Shown here: positions 1-13,298 of the stretch, one piece after another | How positions within the stretch are numbered: position 1 is the stretch's first letter | Layout: each line of letters begins with the position of its first letter | DNA from: Pseudomonadota bacterium | Lineage (GTDB): Bacteria; Pseudomonadota; Alphaproteobacteria; Rhodospirillales; Rhodospirillaceae | NCBI GenBank assembly: GCA_023396465.1 | Contig: JAEWWF010000288.1 | Location: forward strand, 1-16,601 | Length of the DNA stretch: 16,601 nt | Reading direction: 5' to 3' | Notes under the pieces: model-generated | Databases searched by the model: none | What the model saw: only the letters and a program-made list of their open reading frames with translations | What the model was told of the DNA's origin: nothing | Position numbers and translations under genes: made by a program

Positions 1-197
1 AGTTCTACTTCCGCACCACCGACGTGACCGGCACCATCGCGCTGCCGGAAGGCACCGAGATGGTGATGCCGGGTGACAACATCTCGATCACCGTGTCGCT
101 GATCGCCCCGATCGCCATGGACGAAGGTCTGCGCTTCGCCATTCGCGAAGGCGGCCGCACCGTCGGTGCCGGCGTCGTCGCCAAGATCGTGAAGTAA
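1..197 (+). CDS. tuf: Elongation factor Tu, 3' end (first tuf copy, partial)
   Basis: The last 64 residues of EF-Tu, the GTPase that delivers aminoacyl-tRNA to the ribosomal A site. The reading frame starts at base 3; bases 1-2 finish the preceding codon. The visible part is the end of beta-barrel domain 3, with the conserved stretches FYFRTTDVTGTI, MVMPGDN and FAIREGGRTVGAGVV, ending in AKIVK and TAA. The 5' part lies outside the window. A second tuf gene begins at 16475 in the same orientation, so the genome has at least two copies. The two fragments cover opposite ends of the protein and cannot be compared here. The call is secure from the C-terminal signature. Confidence 0.97.
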   Translation, partial: FYFRTTDVTGTIALPEGTEMVMPGDNISITVSLIAPIAMDEGLRFAIREGGRTVGAGVVAKIVK

Positions 198-210
198 TGT
201 GGTTCTCCGG

Positions 211-240
211 TCGCGCGGGGTCTGACGGCTCCGCGCGATT
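211..240 (+). terminator. Terminator-like hairpin after the first tuf
   Basis: Bases 211-220 (TCGCGCGGGG) pair with 229-238 (CTCCGCGCGA) in a 10-bp stem with one G-U pair and an 8-nt loop. Only TT follows directly, so the U-tract is poor. It could be a weak intrinsic terminator or a 3' stabilising hairpin for the tuf mRNA. Its place 13 nt after the stop codon and just before a promoter supports the end of a transcript. Confidence 0.5.
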
Positions 241-245
241 GGGAC

Positions 246-274
246 TTGTCAAGCCGGGGCGATCCGTATATATC
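246..274 (+). promoter_or_regulatory. Putative sigma70-type promoter for tRNA-Trp, secE and nusG
   Basis: TTGTCA at 246-251 and TATATC at 269-274 are separated by 17 bp, the optimal spacing for a housekeeping promoter. The -10 lies in a TATATAT run, unusual in this GC-rich DNA. Transcription would start near 281, giving about 65 nt of 5' leader before the tRNA. No transcription data are available; the call rests on motif and position. Confidence 0.6.
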
Positions 275-345
275 GTCCGGCTCCGGCGAGCTTCGGTTCG
301 TCGATCCGCTGGTCGGTGTTTTACGGCATCGGCCAAAGGGGCCCT

Positions 346-421
346 AGGGGTGTAGCTCAATTGGTAGAGCACCGGTCTCCAAAACCGGGGGTTGCGGGTT
401 CGATCCCTGCCACCCCTGCCA
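346..421 (+). tRNA. tRNA-Trp (anticodon CCA)
   Basis: A complete 76-nt cloverleaf. The acceptor stem pairs 346-352 (AGGGGTG) with 411-417 (CACCCCT). The D stem is GCTC 355-358 with GAGC 367-370. The anticodon stem is CCGGT 372-376 with ACCGG 384-388, and the anticodon CCA is at 379-381. The variable loop is 5 nt, and the T stem and loop (394-410) contain TTCGATC. The discriminator base is G418 and CCA is genome-encoded at 419-421. It reads UGG as tryptophan. Lying between tuf and secE, it is probably cotranscribed with secE-nusG and released by tRNA processing. The corresponding E. coli locus also has tRNA genes beside tufB-secE-nusG, but different ones. Confidence 0.98.
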
Positions 422-543
422 GCCCTCCCCGGGTTGGCGAGCGCGGCTTCCTTACCGGACATAGCGCGCGTCGGGTCCCCTGACCGCAGGGTTTCCGCCG
501 GGTCGGTCTCCGATCCGGCTTTAGAATTTGGACGTGGAACAGC

Positions 544-741
544 ATGGCTAAGACCACCCCGGGCCAGTTCGTCCGACAGGTCCGTACCGAGTTGAGCAAG
601 GTCACCTGGCCGTCGCGCAAGGAGACCACTCTCTCCACGGTCATGGTCTTCATCATGGTGACGCTGGCTGCGCTGTTCTTCCTGATCGTGGATCAGCTGC
701 TCGCCTGGGGCGTGCAGGCGATCTTCGGGCTTGGAGGATAA
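544..741 (+). CDS. secE: Preprotein translocase subunit SecE
   Basis: A 65-residue SecE of the short single-span type. SecE clamps the SecY channel in the inner membrane and is essential for Sec-dependent secretion. A short amphipathic N-terminus leads to the conserved cytoplasmic motif ELSKVTWPSRKET (about residues 16-28). One hydrophobic membrane segment follows (about 31-49, rich in V, I, M, L and F), then a short C-terminal tail. The ATG at 544 gives the usual MAK start; the upstream GTGGA is only a moderate ribosome binding site. Its end overlaps the ribosome binding site of nusG, whose start is 6 nt beyond the stop. The secE-nusG pair is conserved across bacteria. No abnormality is seen. 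Confidence 0.96.
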   Translation: MAKTTPGQFVRQVRTELSKVTWPSRKETTLSTVMVFIMVTLAALFFLIVDQLLAWGVQAIFGLGG

Positions 742-747
742 TCTCGC

Positions 748-1278
748 ATGGCCGCGCGCTGGTACGTGCTGCACGTCTACTCGGGCTTTGAGAACAAGGT
801 CGCCCAGTCGATCCGCGAACAGGCGGAGCAGAAGGGCATGGCCGACAAGTTCGAGCAGGTCCTCGTTCCGACCGAAGAGGTCGTCGAGGTGCGCCGCGGC
901 GCCAAGGTCCAGGCGGAGCGCAAGTTCTTCCCGGGCTACGTCCTGCTGAAGATGGACATGAACGACGAGACCTATCACCTCGTCACCGGCACCGCCAAGG
1001 TCACCGGCTTCCTGGGCGCCAAGGGTCGGCCGTCGCCGATCACCGAGCGCGAGGCCGAGCGGATCATGAAGCAGGTGCAGGAAGGCATCGACCGGCCGAA
1101 GCCGTCGGTCACCTTCGAGGTCGGCGAGCAGGTGCGGGTCTCCGACGGTCCCTTCGCCAGCTTCAATGGTCTGGTGGAAGAGGTCGACGAGGAGCGGGCC
1201 CGTCTCAAGGTCTCGGTCTCGATCTTCGGGCGCTCGACGCCCGTCGAACTGGAATACGCGCAGGTCGAGAAGGTCTGA
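748..1278 (+). CDS. nusG: Transcription termination/antitermination factor NusG
   Basis: A 176-residue NusG. It binds RNA polymerase at the clamp helices to suppress pausing, and links the polymerase to Rho or to ribosomal S10. The NGN domain spans about residues 4-105 (RWYVLHVYSGFE near the start; KFFPGYVLLKMDM mid-domain). The C-terminal KOW domain (about 124-176) includes VGEQVRVSDGPFASFNG and ends in EYAQVEKV. There is no large extra domain. The start is fixed by GGAGG at 733-737 inside the secE end. A strong intrinsic terminator follows 14 nt after the stop, so the tRNA-secE-nusG unit appears to end here. NusG acts directly on the RpoB/RpoC products encoded downstream. Confidence 0.97.
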   Translation: MAARWYVLHVYSGFENKVAQSIREQAEQKGMADKFEQVLVPTEEVVEVRRGAKVQAERKFFPGYVLLKMDMNDETYHLVTGTAKVTGFLGAKGRPSPITEREAERIMKQVQEGIDRPKPSVTFEVGEQVRVSDGPFASFNGLVEEVDEERARLKVSVSIFGRSTPVELEYAQVEKV

Positions 1279-1291
1279 CGCGATGCAGGTT

Positions 1292-1330
1292 CCCGCACCG
1301 CCGTCCGCGTGACGGCGGCGCGGGCGTTTT
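1292..1330 (+). terminator. Rho-independent terminator after nusG
   Basis: Bases 1292-1305 pair with 1311-1324: five bp, one A-C mismatch (1297/1319), then eight bp closing a 5-nt CGCGT loop. The sequence CGTTTT follows at 1325-1330. The stem is very GC-rich and close to the nusG stop, a standard intrinsic terminator geometry with a short U-tract. It separates secE-nusG from rplK-rplA. Confidence 0.8.
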
Positions 1331-1424
1331 CGTGGGAGGCGGCCCCGAAGTCCTGGGGAGCCCGACCACGACCCTCTAGAAAGTCCTGCCGACGCTATGC
1401 GGCAGGCGTGACACAGAGGATATC
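1331..1424 (+). promoter_or_regulatory. rplK leader with hairpins; possible L1 autoregulatory target
   Basis: The stretch between the nusG terminator and rplK. A hairpin at 1385-1406 pairs CCTGCCG (1385-1391) with CGGCAGG (1400-1406) around an 8-nt loop. A weaker one pairs 1341-1346 with 1356-1362 around one bulged A. In bacteria, L1 represses the L11-L1 operon by binding a leader that mimics its 23S rRNA site, so a target is expected here. I could not match the L1 consensus base by base. I see no convincing -35/-10 pair although the terminator upstream implies one is needed. AGAGGA at 1415-1420 is the rplK ribosome binding site. Confidence 0.35.
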
Positions 1425-1853
1425 ATGGCGAAGAAGATTATCGGTTTCATCAAGTTGCAGATTCCGGCCGGCAAGGCCAACCCGTCGCCGCCGGTGGGCC
1501 CCGCCCTCGGTCAGCGCGGCCTGAACATCATGGAATTCTGCAAGGCGTTCAACGCCTCGACGCAGAACCTTGAGCCGGGCATGCCGATTCCGGTCGTCAT
1601 CACGGCCTATTCGGACCGCACCTTCTCGTTCGTCACCAAGACCCCGCCGGTCAGCTATTTCCTGAAGAAGGCCGCCGGCCTTTCCAAGGGCTCGCAGACC
1701 CCCGGCAAGGGCACGGTCGGCAAGGTGACCATGGCCCAGATCGCTGAGATCGCGAACGCGAAGATGAAGGACCTGAACTGCGTGACCGTCGAATCGGCTT
1801 CGGCCATGATTCGCGGCTCGGCGCTGTCCATGGGCCTGGAAGTGGTGGAGTAA
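1425..1853 (+). CDS. rplK: 50S ribosomal protein L11
   Basis: L11, 142 residues, the usual length. It binds the GTPase-associated centre of 23S rRNA at the base of the L7/L12 stalk. There it takes part in EF-G and EF-Tu function and in stringent-response sensing of uncharged tRNA. The N-terminal domain carries the hallmark PPVGPALGQRG (residues 22-32), whose prolines belong to the surface bound by thiostrepton-type antibiotics. The C-terminal rRNA-binding domain includes TPPVSYFLKKAAG, and the protein ends MGLEVVE. The ATG at 1425 gives the canonical MAKKI start. The gap to rplA is 5 nt, so the two are cotranscribed and probably translationally coupled. Confidence 0.98.
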   Translation: MAKKIIGFIKLQIPAGKANPSPPVGPALGQRGLNIMEFCKAFNASTQNLEPGMPIPVVITAYSDRTFSFVTKTPPVSYFLKKAAGLSKGSQTPGKGTVGKVTMAQIAEIANAKMKDLNCVTVESASAMIRGSALSMGLEVVE

Positions 1854-1858
1854 GACAC

Positions 1859-2557
1859 ATGGCGAAGATCGGCAAGCGTCTGAAGAACGCCTATCAGGGC
1901 GTCAACGCCACCACCCTCTATGATCTCGACAAGGCGATCGAGCTGGCCAAGGCCGGCGCCACCGCCAAGTTCGACGAGACCATCGAGATCTCCCTGAACC
2001 TGGGCGTCGACCCGCGTCACGCCGACCAGATGGTCCGCGGCGTGGTCGAGCTGCCGCACGGCACCGGCAAGACCGTCCGCGTGGCGGTGTTCGCCAAGGC
2101 CGACAAGGCCGCCGAGGCGCAGGCCGCCGGTGCCGACATCGTCGGTGCCGACGACCTGGCCGACAAGATCCAGGCCGGTCAGATCGACTTCGACCGCTGC
2201 ATCGCCACCCCGGACATGATGGGCCTGGTGGGCCGTCTGGGTAAGGTGCTCGGCCCGCGCGGCCTGATGCCGAACCCGAAGCTCGGCACCGTCACCCCGA
2301 ACGTGGCCGAAGCCGTCCGCGCCGCCAAGGCCGGTCAGGTGCAGTTCCGCGTCGAGAAGGCCGGTATCGTCCATGCCGGCATCGGCAAGGCCAGCTTCTC
2401 GGCCGCCCAGCTGCTGGACAACGCCCGCGCGTTCGTCGATGCCATCGCCAAGGCGAAGCCGGCTGGCGCCAAGGGCACCTACATTCAGAAGATCGCGCTC
2501 AGCTCCACCATGGGGCCGGGCCTGAAGGTCAATCCGGGCACCGTCCAGGGCGCCTGA
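1859..2557 (+). CDS. rplA: 50S ribosomal protein L1
   Basis: L1, 232 residues, typical of the family. It forms the mobile L1 stalk on 23S rRNA helices 76-78, which guides deacylated tRNA out of the E site. In many bacteria it represses its own operon by binding the rplK leader. The signature GPRGLMPNPK lies at residues 132-141, followed by the conserved LGTVTPNV; the two-domain fold appears intact. The start is 5 nt after the rplK stop, with a GGTGGAG ribosome binding site inside the end of rplK. After the stop there are 294 nt before rplJ, mostly regulatory RNA. No clear terminator is seen directly after it. Confidence 0.98.
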   Translation: MAKIGKRLKNAYQGVNATTLYDLDKAIELAKAGATAKFDETIEISLNLGVDPRHADQMVRGVVELPHGTGKTVRVAVFAKADKAAEAQAAGADIVGADDLADKIQAGQIDFDRCIATPDMMGLVGRLGKVLGPRGLMPNPKLGTVTPNVAEAVRAAKAGQVQFRVEKAGIVHAGIGKASFSAAQLLDNARAFVDAIAKAKPAGAKGTYIQKIALSSTMGPGLKVNPGTVQGA

Positions 2558-2610
2558 TCGGCCAACCGGTTTCCGCTGGCGGTCTTCTGGCAAGGGGGCC
2601 GTCCGGCGGG

Positions 2611-2701
2611 GGCAGGGGCATCGCAAGATGCTCCGACACCTGTCCGAGACCGCAGGAGCCTTCGGGCTTAAAGGGCGACCTTCCTGCATAGACGGGAGCA
2701 G
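2611..2701 (+). promoter_or_regulatory. L10 leader (ribosomal protein autoregulatory RNA)
   Basis: This matches the conserved L10 leader by which the L10-(L12)n complex represses rplJL. Helix GCAGGA (2652-2657) pairs with TCCTGC (2682-2687). It encloses a UUCG hairpin, AGCC 2657-2660 with GGCT 2665-2668. The helix is flanked by the conserved internal-loop strands CCGAGACC (2645-2651 region) and CATAGACGG (2687-2695 region), and an outer helix forms between about 2640-2645 and 2694-2701. Upstream, GGGGCATC (2615-2622) pairs with GATGCTCC (2627-2634) around a GCAA tetraloop. Recognition is from memory of the family core; exact boundaries are approximate. Confidence 0.82.
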
Positions 2702-2754
2702 CAAGCGAATTCCTTCCTCCTGAGAGGGCTAGGATGTTCGGCTTGGGCTTCTGG

Positions 2755-2830
2755 GGCAGGTTAGCCTGTCGGGCTTCGGCCCGCGCAGGTAACACGCAAC
2801 CTCCTGCCAAGGGCTTCGGCCCGCGGCGGG
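2755..2830 (+). promoter_or_regulatory. Twin UUCG hairpins with alternative pairing before rplJ
   Basis: A 15-nt direct repeat, GGGCTTCGGCCCGCG, occurs at 2771-2785 and 2811-2825, each forming a 4-bp stem capped by UUCG. The first is extended by CCTG 2765-2768 with CAGG 2786-2789. The second is extended by CCTGCC 2803-2808 with GGCGGG 2825-2830. Upstream GGCAGG (2755-2760) can instead pair with CCTGCC at 2803-2808, or its last four bases with CCTG at 2765-2768. The layout suggests alternative folds between the L10 leader and the rplJ start. Function is inferred; the hairpins end about 12 nt before the ribosome binding site. Confidence 0.6.
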
Positions 2831-2851
2831 AACAGAGAAGCGGAGACGGAA

Positions 2852-3373
2852 GTGAACCGTACCGAAAAGCAGGAGCTGGTTGCCGAGCTGCACGCCCTGT
2901 TCACGGAAAAGTCCTCCGTGGTCGTCACCCAGTACAAGGGGCTGACGGTCAAGGAAGTGGACGCCCTCCGGAGCAAGGTCCGTGAAGTCGGCGCTGGCTT
3001 CAAGGTCACGAAGAACCGCCTCACGCGCCTCGCCCTTGCCGACACGAAGTTCGCGGGTCTTGCCGACCTGTTCACCGGTCCGACGGCGATTTGCTTCGCC
3101 GACGATCCGGTGGCGGCCGCCAAGGCCACCGCGGAATTCGCGAAGACCAACGACAAGCTGATCATCCTCGGCGGCTCCATGGGTGATGGCAAGGTTCTCG
3201 GCGTCGAAGGCGTCAAGGCCCTGGCCACCCTGCCGTCGCTGGACGAACTGCGCGCCTCGCTGATCGCCATGATCCAGACCCCGGCGACCCGTATCGCCGG
3301 CGTCACTCAGGCGCCTGCTGGCCAGCTTGCCCGCGTCTTCAAGGCCTATGCCGACAAGAGCGAAGCCGCGTAA
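2852..3373 (+). CDS. rplJ: 50S ribosomal protein L10
   Basis: L10 (173 residues), the base of the ribosomal stalk. Its N-terminal domain binds 23S rRNA beside L11, and its C-terminal helix carries the L7/L12 dimers. The start is GTG at 2852, giving the sequence NRTEKQELVAEL after the initiator, in line with L10 N-termini; GGAG at 2842-2845 is the ribosome binding site. Visible family segments are VVTQYKGLTV, KVTKNRLTRLAL and LFTGPTAICF. The C-terminal helix near QLARVFKAYADKSEAA is where L12 dimers attach. With rplL it forms the classic autoregulated pair behind the L10 leader. A rare start codon plus a structured leader suggests translation-level control. Confidence 0.97.
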   Translation: MNRTEKQELVAELHALFTEKSSVVVTQYKGLTVKEVDALRSKVREVGAGFKVTKNRLTRLALADTKFAGLADLFTGPTAICFADDPVAAAKATAEFAKTNDKLIILGGSMGDGKVLGVEGVKALATLPSLDELRASLIAMIQTPATRIAGVTQAPAGQLARVFKAYADKSEAA

Positions 3374-3401
3374 GGCTCGCCCCTTTCATACACCACACCA
3401 A

Positions 3402-3433
3402 GCGGCCCGCCCCGACACACTGCCGTGGGCCGT
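3402..3433 (+). other. Hairpin between rplJ and rplL
   Basis: CGGCCC at 3403-3408 pairs with GGGCCG at 3427-3432, extended by a G-U pair (3402/3433), around an 18-nt loop. It lies in the 85-nt rplJ-rplL gap, 10 nt before the strong AGGAG ribosome binding site (3444-3448). Since L7/L12 is needed in several copies per L10, a structure or processing site that isolates rplL translation would make sense, but this is inference. Confidence 0.4.
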
Positions 3434-3458
3434 CTGATATCTCAGGAGAAAGAGTAAA

Positions 3459-3833
3459 ATGGCCGATCTCGCCAAGCTCGTCGACGACCTGTCCGCCCTG
3501 ACCGTTCTGGAAGCCGCCGAGCTGTCCAAGCTGCTGGAAGAGAAGTGGGGCGTTTCCGCCGCCGCTCCGGTCGCCGTCGCCGCTGTCGCCGGTGCCGCTC
3601 CGGCCGCCGCCGCTGAAGAGAAGACCGAGTTCGACGTCGTCCTGGCTGACGCCGGCGACAAGAAGATCAACGTGATCAAGGAAGTCCGCGCCATCACCGG
3701 CCTCGGCCTGAAGGAAGCCAAGGACCTGGTCGAAGGCGCTCCGAAGACCGTGAAGGAAGCTGCGTCCAAGGACGAAGCCGAGAAGATCAAGAAGCAGCTT
3801 GAAGAAGCTGGTGCCAAGGTCGAGCTGAAGTAA
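3459..3833 (+). CDS. rplL: 50S ribosomal protein L7/L12
   Basis: L7/L12, 124 residues, the multicopy acidic stalk protein that recruits and activates the translational GTPases EF-Tu, EF-G, IF2 and RF3. Residues about 1-37 form the dimerising N-terminal domain that binds the L10 helix. An Ala/Pro/Val-rich flexible hinge follows at about 38-54. The globular C-terminal domain (about 55-124) carries the conserved EKTEFDVVL, KINVIKEVRAITGLGLKEAK and LVEGAPKTVKE. The lysines and glycines of the KEVRAITGLGLKEAK helices are the factor-binding face. The ATG has one of the best ribosome binding sites here (AGGAG), fitting the higher stoichiometry. A large hairpin follows the stop. Confidence 0.98.
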   Translation: MADLAKLVDDLSALTVLEAAELSKLLEEKWGVSAAAPVAVAAVAGAAPAAAAEEKTEFDVVLADAGDKKINVIKEVRAITGLGLKEAKDLVEGAPKTVKEAASKDEAEKIKKQLEEAGAKVELK

Positions 3834-3841
3834 TTCAGCTT

Positions 3842-3929
3842 AGCCGTCTTCGGCTGACTGGGCCGGAAGGGCGATGCCCTCCCTGGAAGGGGAGGGCGTC
3901 ACCCTCCGGCCCGCCGATGTTTCTGCTTT
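3842..3929 (+). terminator. Long hairpin after rplL: attenuating terminator or RNase III site
   Basis: A small hairpin (AGCCG 3842-3846 with CGGCT 3851-3855) precedes a long one. GGGCCGGA 3860-3867 pairs with TCCGGCCC 3905-3912, then GGG 3869-3871 with CCC 3902-3904. After a 2x2 internal loop, ATGCCCTCC (3874-3882) pairs with GGAGGGCGT (3891-3899) around an 8-nt loop. That is about 20 bp. Downstream T-richness is broken (TTTCTGCTTT, 3920-3929), so complete termination is unlikely. E. coli has both a partial terminator and an RNase III site in this gap, lowering rpoBC expression relative to rplJL; the same role is inferred here. Confidence 0.65.
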
Positions 3930-3970
3930 GAACCCGCCGACGCGCGTACCGGTTCATGGTGAAAACTCAA

Positions 3971-4052
3971 CGGCCCGCAGCCGAAATCCGCAGGGGGTGG
4001 GTGCGACGCGCTGACGTCGCACTAGATACCTGCGGATTTCGCTTACGGGCCG
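3971..4052 (+). repeat. 82-nt near-perfect palindrome in the rplL-rpoB gap
   Basis: CGGCCCG (3971-3977) pairs with CGGGCCG (4046-4052). After a short imperfect step, a 13-bp helix joins 3982-3994 with 4029-4041 (core GAAATCCGCAGG with CCTGCGGATTTC). A 6x6 internal loop follows. GTGCGACG (4001-4008) then pairs with CGTCGCAC (4015-4022) around a 6-nt loop. Because it is palindromic, the same short peptide reads on both strands, so open frames across it are artefacts. It could be an inserted palindromic repeat, an RNase III processing site or a regulatory stem. Nothing in it resembles a transposase or a target-site duplication that I can define. Confidence 0.75.
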
Positions 4053-4057
4053 CCCGC

Positions 4058-4100
4058 TCCTCCACCCCCCCGCCGCCGCGGCGCGGGACAGTGTGGAGGA
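4058..4100 (+). other. Hairpin in the rpoB leader with a competing partner
   Basis: TCCTCCAC (4058-4065) pairs perfectly with GTGGAGGA (4093-4100). Inside, CGCCG (4071-4075) pairs with CGGCG (4079-4083). TCCTCCACC is repeated at 4141-4149, so GTGGAGGA can pair with either copy. CTCCTC at 4140-4145 is also complementary to the rpoB ribosome binding site GAGGAG (4226-4231). A switch controlling rpoB translation is conceivable but unproven. The remainder, 4101-4225, shows nothing else definable beyond a 6-bp stem (4121-4126 with 4137-4142). Confidence 0.45.
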
Positions 4101-4236
4101 AACGGGTGTGCCGGGTGGACGGGGCCTTGGTTGGTCGGCCTCCTCCACCAGTTTGCGCGGCCGCTGTCCCGTCATCGCGCGCACGACGGGGAACGGGTCG
4201 CGCCTGACCAACGCGTCAGAGAGACGAGGAGCGGCA

Positions 4237-8412
<4,176 letters not shown>

Positions 8413-8430
8413 CGCTACGCGCAACGGGTT

Positions 8431-8447
8431 GCGGGACGCTGTCCCGC
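8431..8447 (+). other. Perfect hairpin in the rpoB-rpoC gap
   Basis: GCGGGAC (8431-8437) and GTCCCGC (8441-8447) form a perfect 7-bp stem around GCT. A second stem pairs GGCGGCC (8467-8473) with GGTCGCC (8484-8490). No U-tract follows either, so they are not intrinsic terminators. They may be processing or stability structures. The gap is 157 nt, roomy for rpoB-rpoC; nothing else is seen apart from the rpoC ribosome binding site near 8556-8563. Confidence 0.4.
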
Positions 8448-8569
8448 TCCCCACACTCTAGGCCCCGGCGGCCGGCCCTCATCGGTCGCCATACTTTGTG
8501 GAACGCGGACGGCGCGATCGCCACGGGCAGGGCAGGTCCCCGTCCGCCGACCGCAGCGGGAGAGTAGGC

Positions 8570-13060
<4,491 letters not shown>

Positions 13061-13063
13061 GGG

Positions 13064-13090
13064 ACGGGCGGCGTGCCGCATCCCGTTTTG
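13064..13090 (+). terminator. First terminator after rpoC
   Basis: ACGGG (13064-13068) pairs with CCCGT (13082-13086). An inner CGG/CCG helix (13069-13071 with 13076-13078) closes a 4-nt loop, with a 3-nt bulge on the 3' side. The run TTTT is at 13086-13089. It is a short imperfect stem, so probably a partial terminator backed up by the stronger one downstream. Confidence 0.5.
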
Positions 13091-13139
13091 CCTGACCTTG
13101 GGGATGGCGGCGGGACTCGGCACAAAGCCTGATGCGACT

Positions 13140-13175
13140 CCGGGACGCTCCGCCAAGGGGCGTCCCGGTTTGCTT
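13140..13175 (+). terminator. Strong Rho-independent terminator ending the rpoBC transcript
   Basis: CCGGGACGC (13140-13148) pairs perfectly with GCGTCCCGG (13160-13168). The stem continues inward by T-G, C-G and C-G to a GCCAA loop (13152-13156), about 12 bp in all. TTTGCTTT follows at 13169-13176. This is a clear intrinsic terminator and separates the rpoBC unit from the str operon. Confidence 0.85.
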
Positions 13176-13214
13176 TGCAAGGGCTGGAGGCGGCGGAAAC
13201 GCTGATTCTTTCCC

Positions 13215-13243
13215 TTGACGGGGTGGGGTGCCAACACTAGTAT
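13215..13243 (+). promoter_or_regulatory. Sigma70-type promoter of the str operon
   Basis: TTGACG at 13215-13220 and TAGTAT at 13238-13243 have an exact 17-bp spacer. This is the best promoter match in the window and lies 40 nt after the strong rpoC terminator. Transcription should start near 13250, giving a leader of about 205 nt before rpsL. It would drive rpsL-rpsG-fusA-tuf. Confidence 0.8.
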
Positions 13244-13298
13244 TCCGCCCTCATCGGGCCGCCGGTGGTGAAGCGCTTCTGGTGCTTCAGACGCGGTG

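Noticed and set aside
2558..2610. Terminator or promoter directly after rplA
   Set aside because: Only short weak stems and no T-run or -35/-10 pair could be found.
3928..3956. TTGAAC as a -35 element for an rpoB promoter
   Set aside because: No acceptable -10 lies 16-18 bp downstream (GGTTCA at the expected place), so it was not called.
3956..4207. Small plus-strand open frame across the rplL-rpoB gap
   Set aside because: It runs through the 82-nt palindrome; the same CGFRLRA peptide appears on both strands, which shows it is produced by the inverted repeat and not by coding selection.
4093..4236. N-terminal extension of RpoB by 48 residues
   Set aside because: The extension is unlike any RpoB N-terminus, and the ATG at 4237 has a proper GAGGAG site and the family-typical MAKSFTGRK start.
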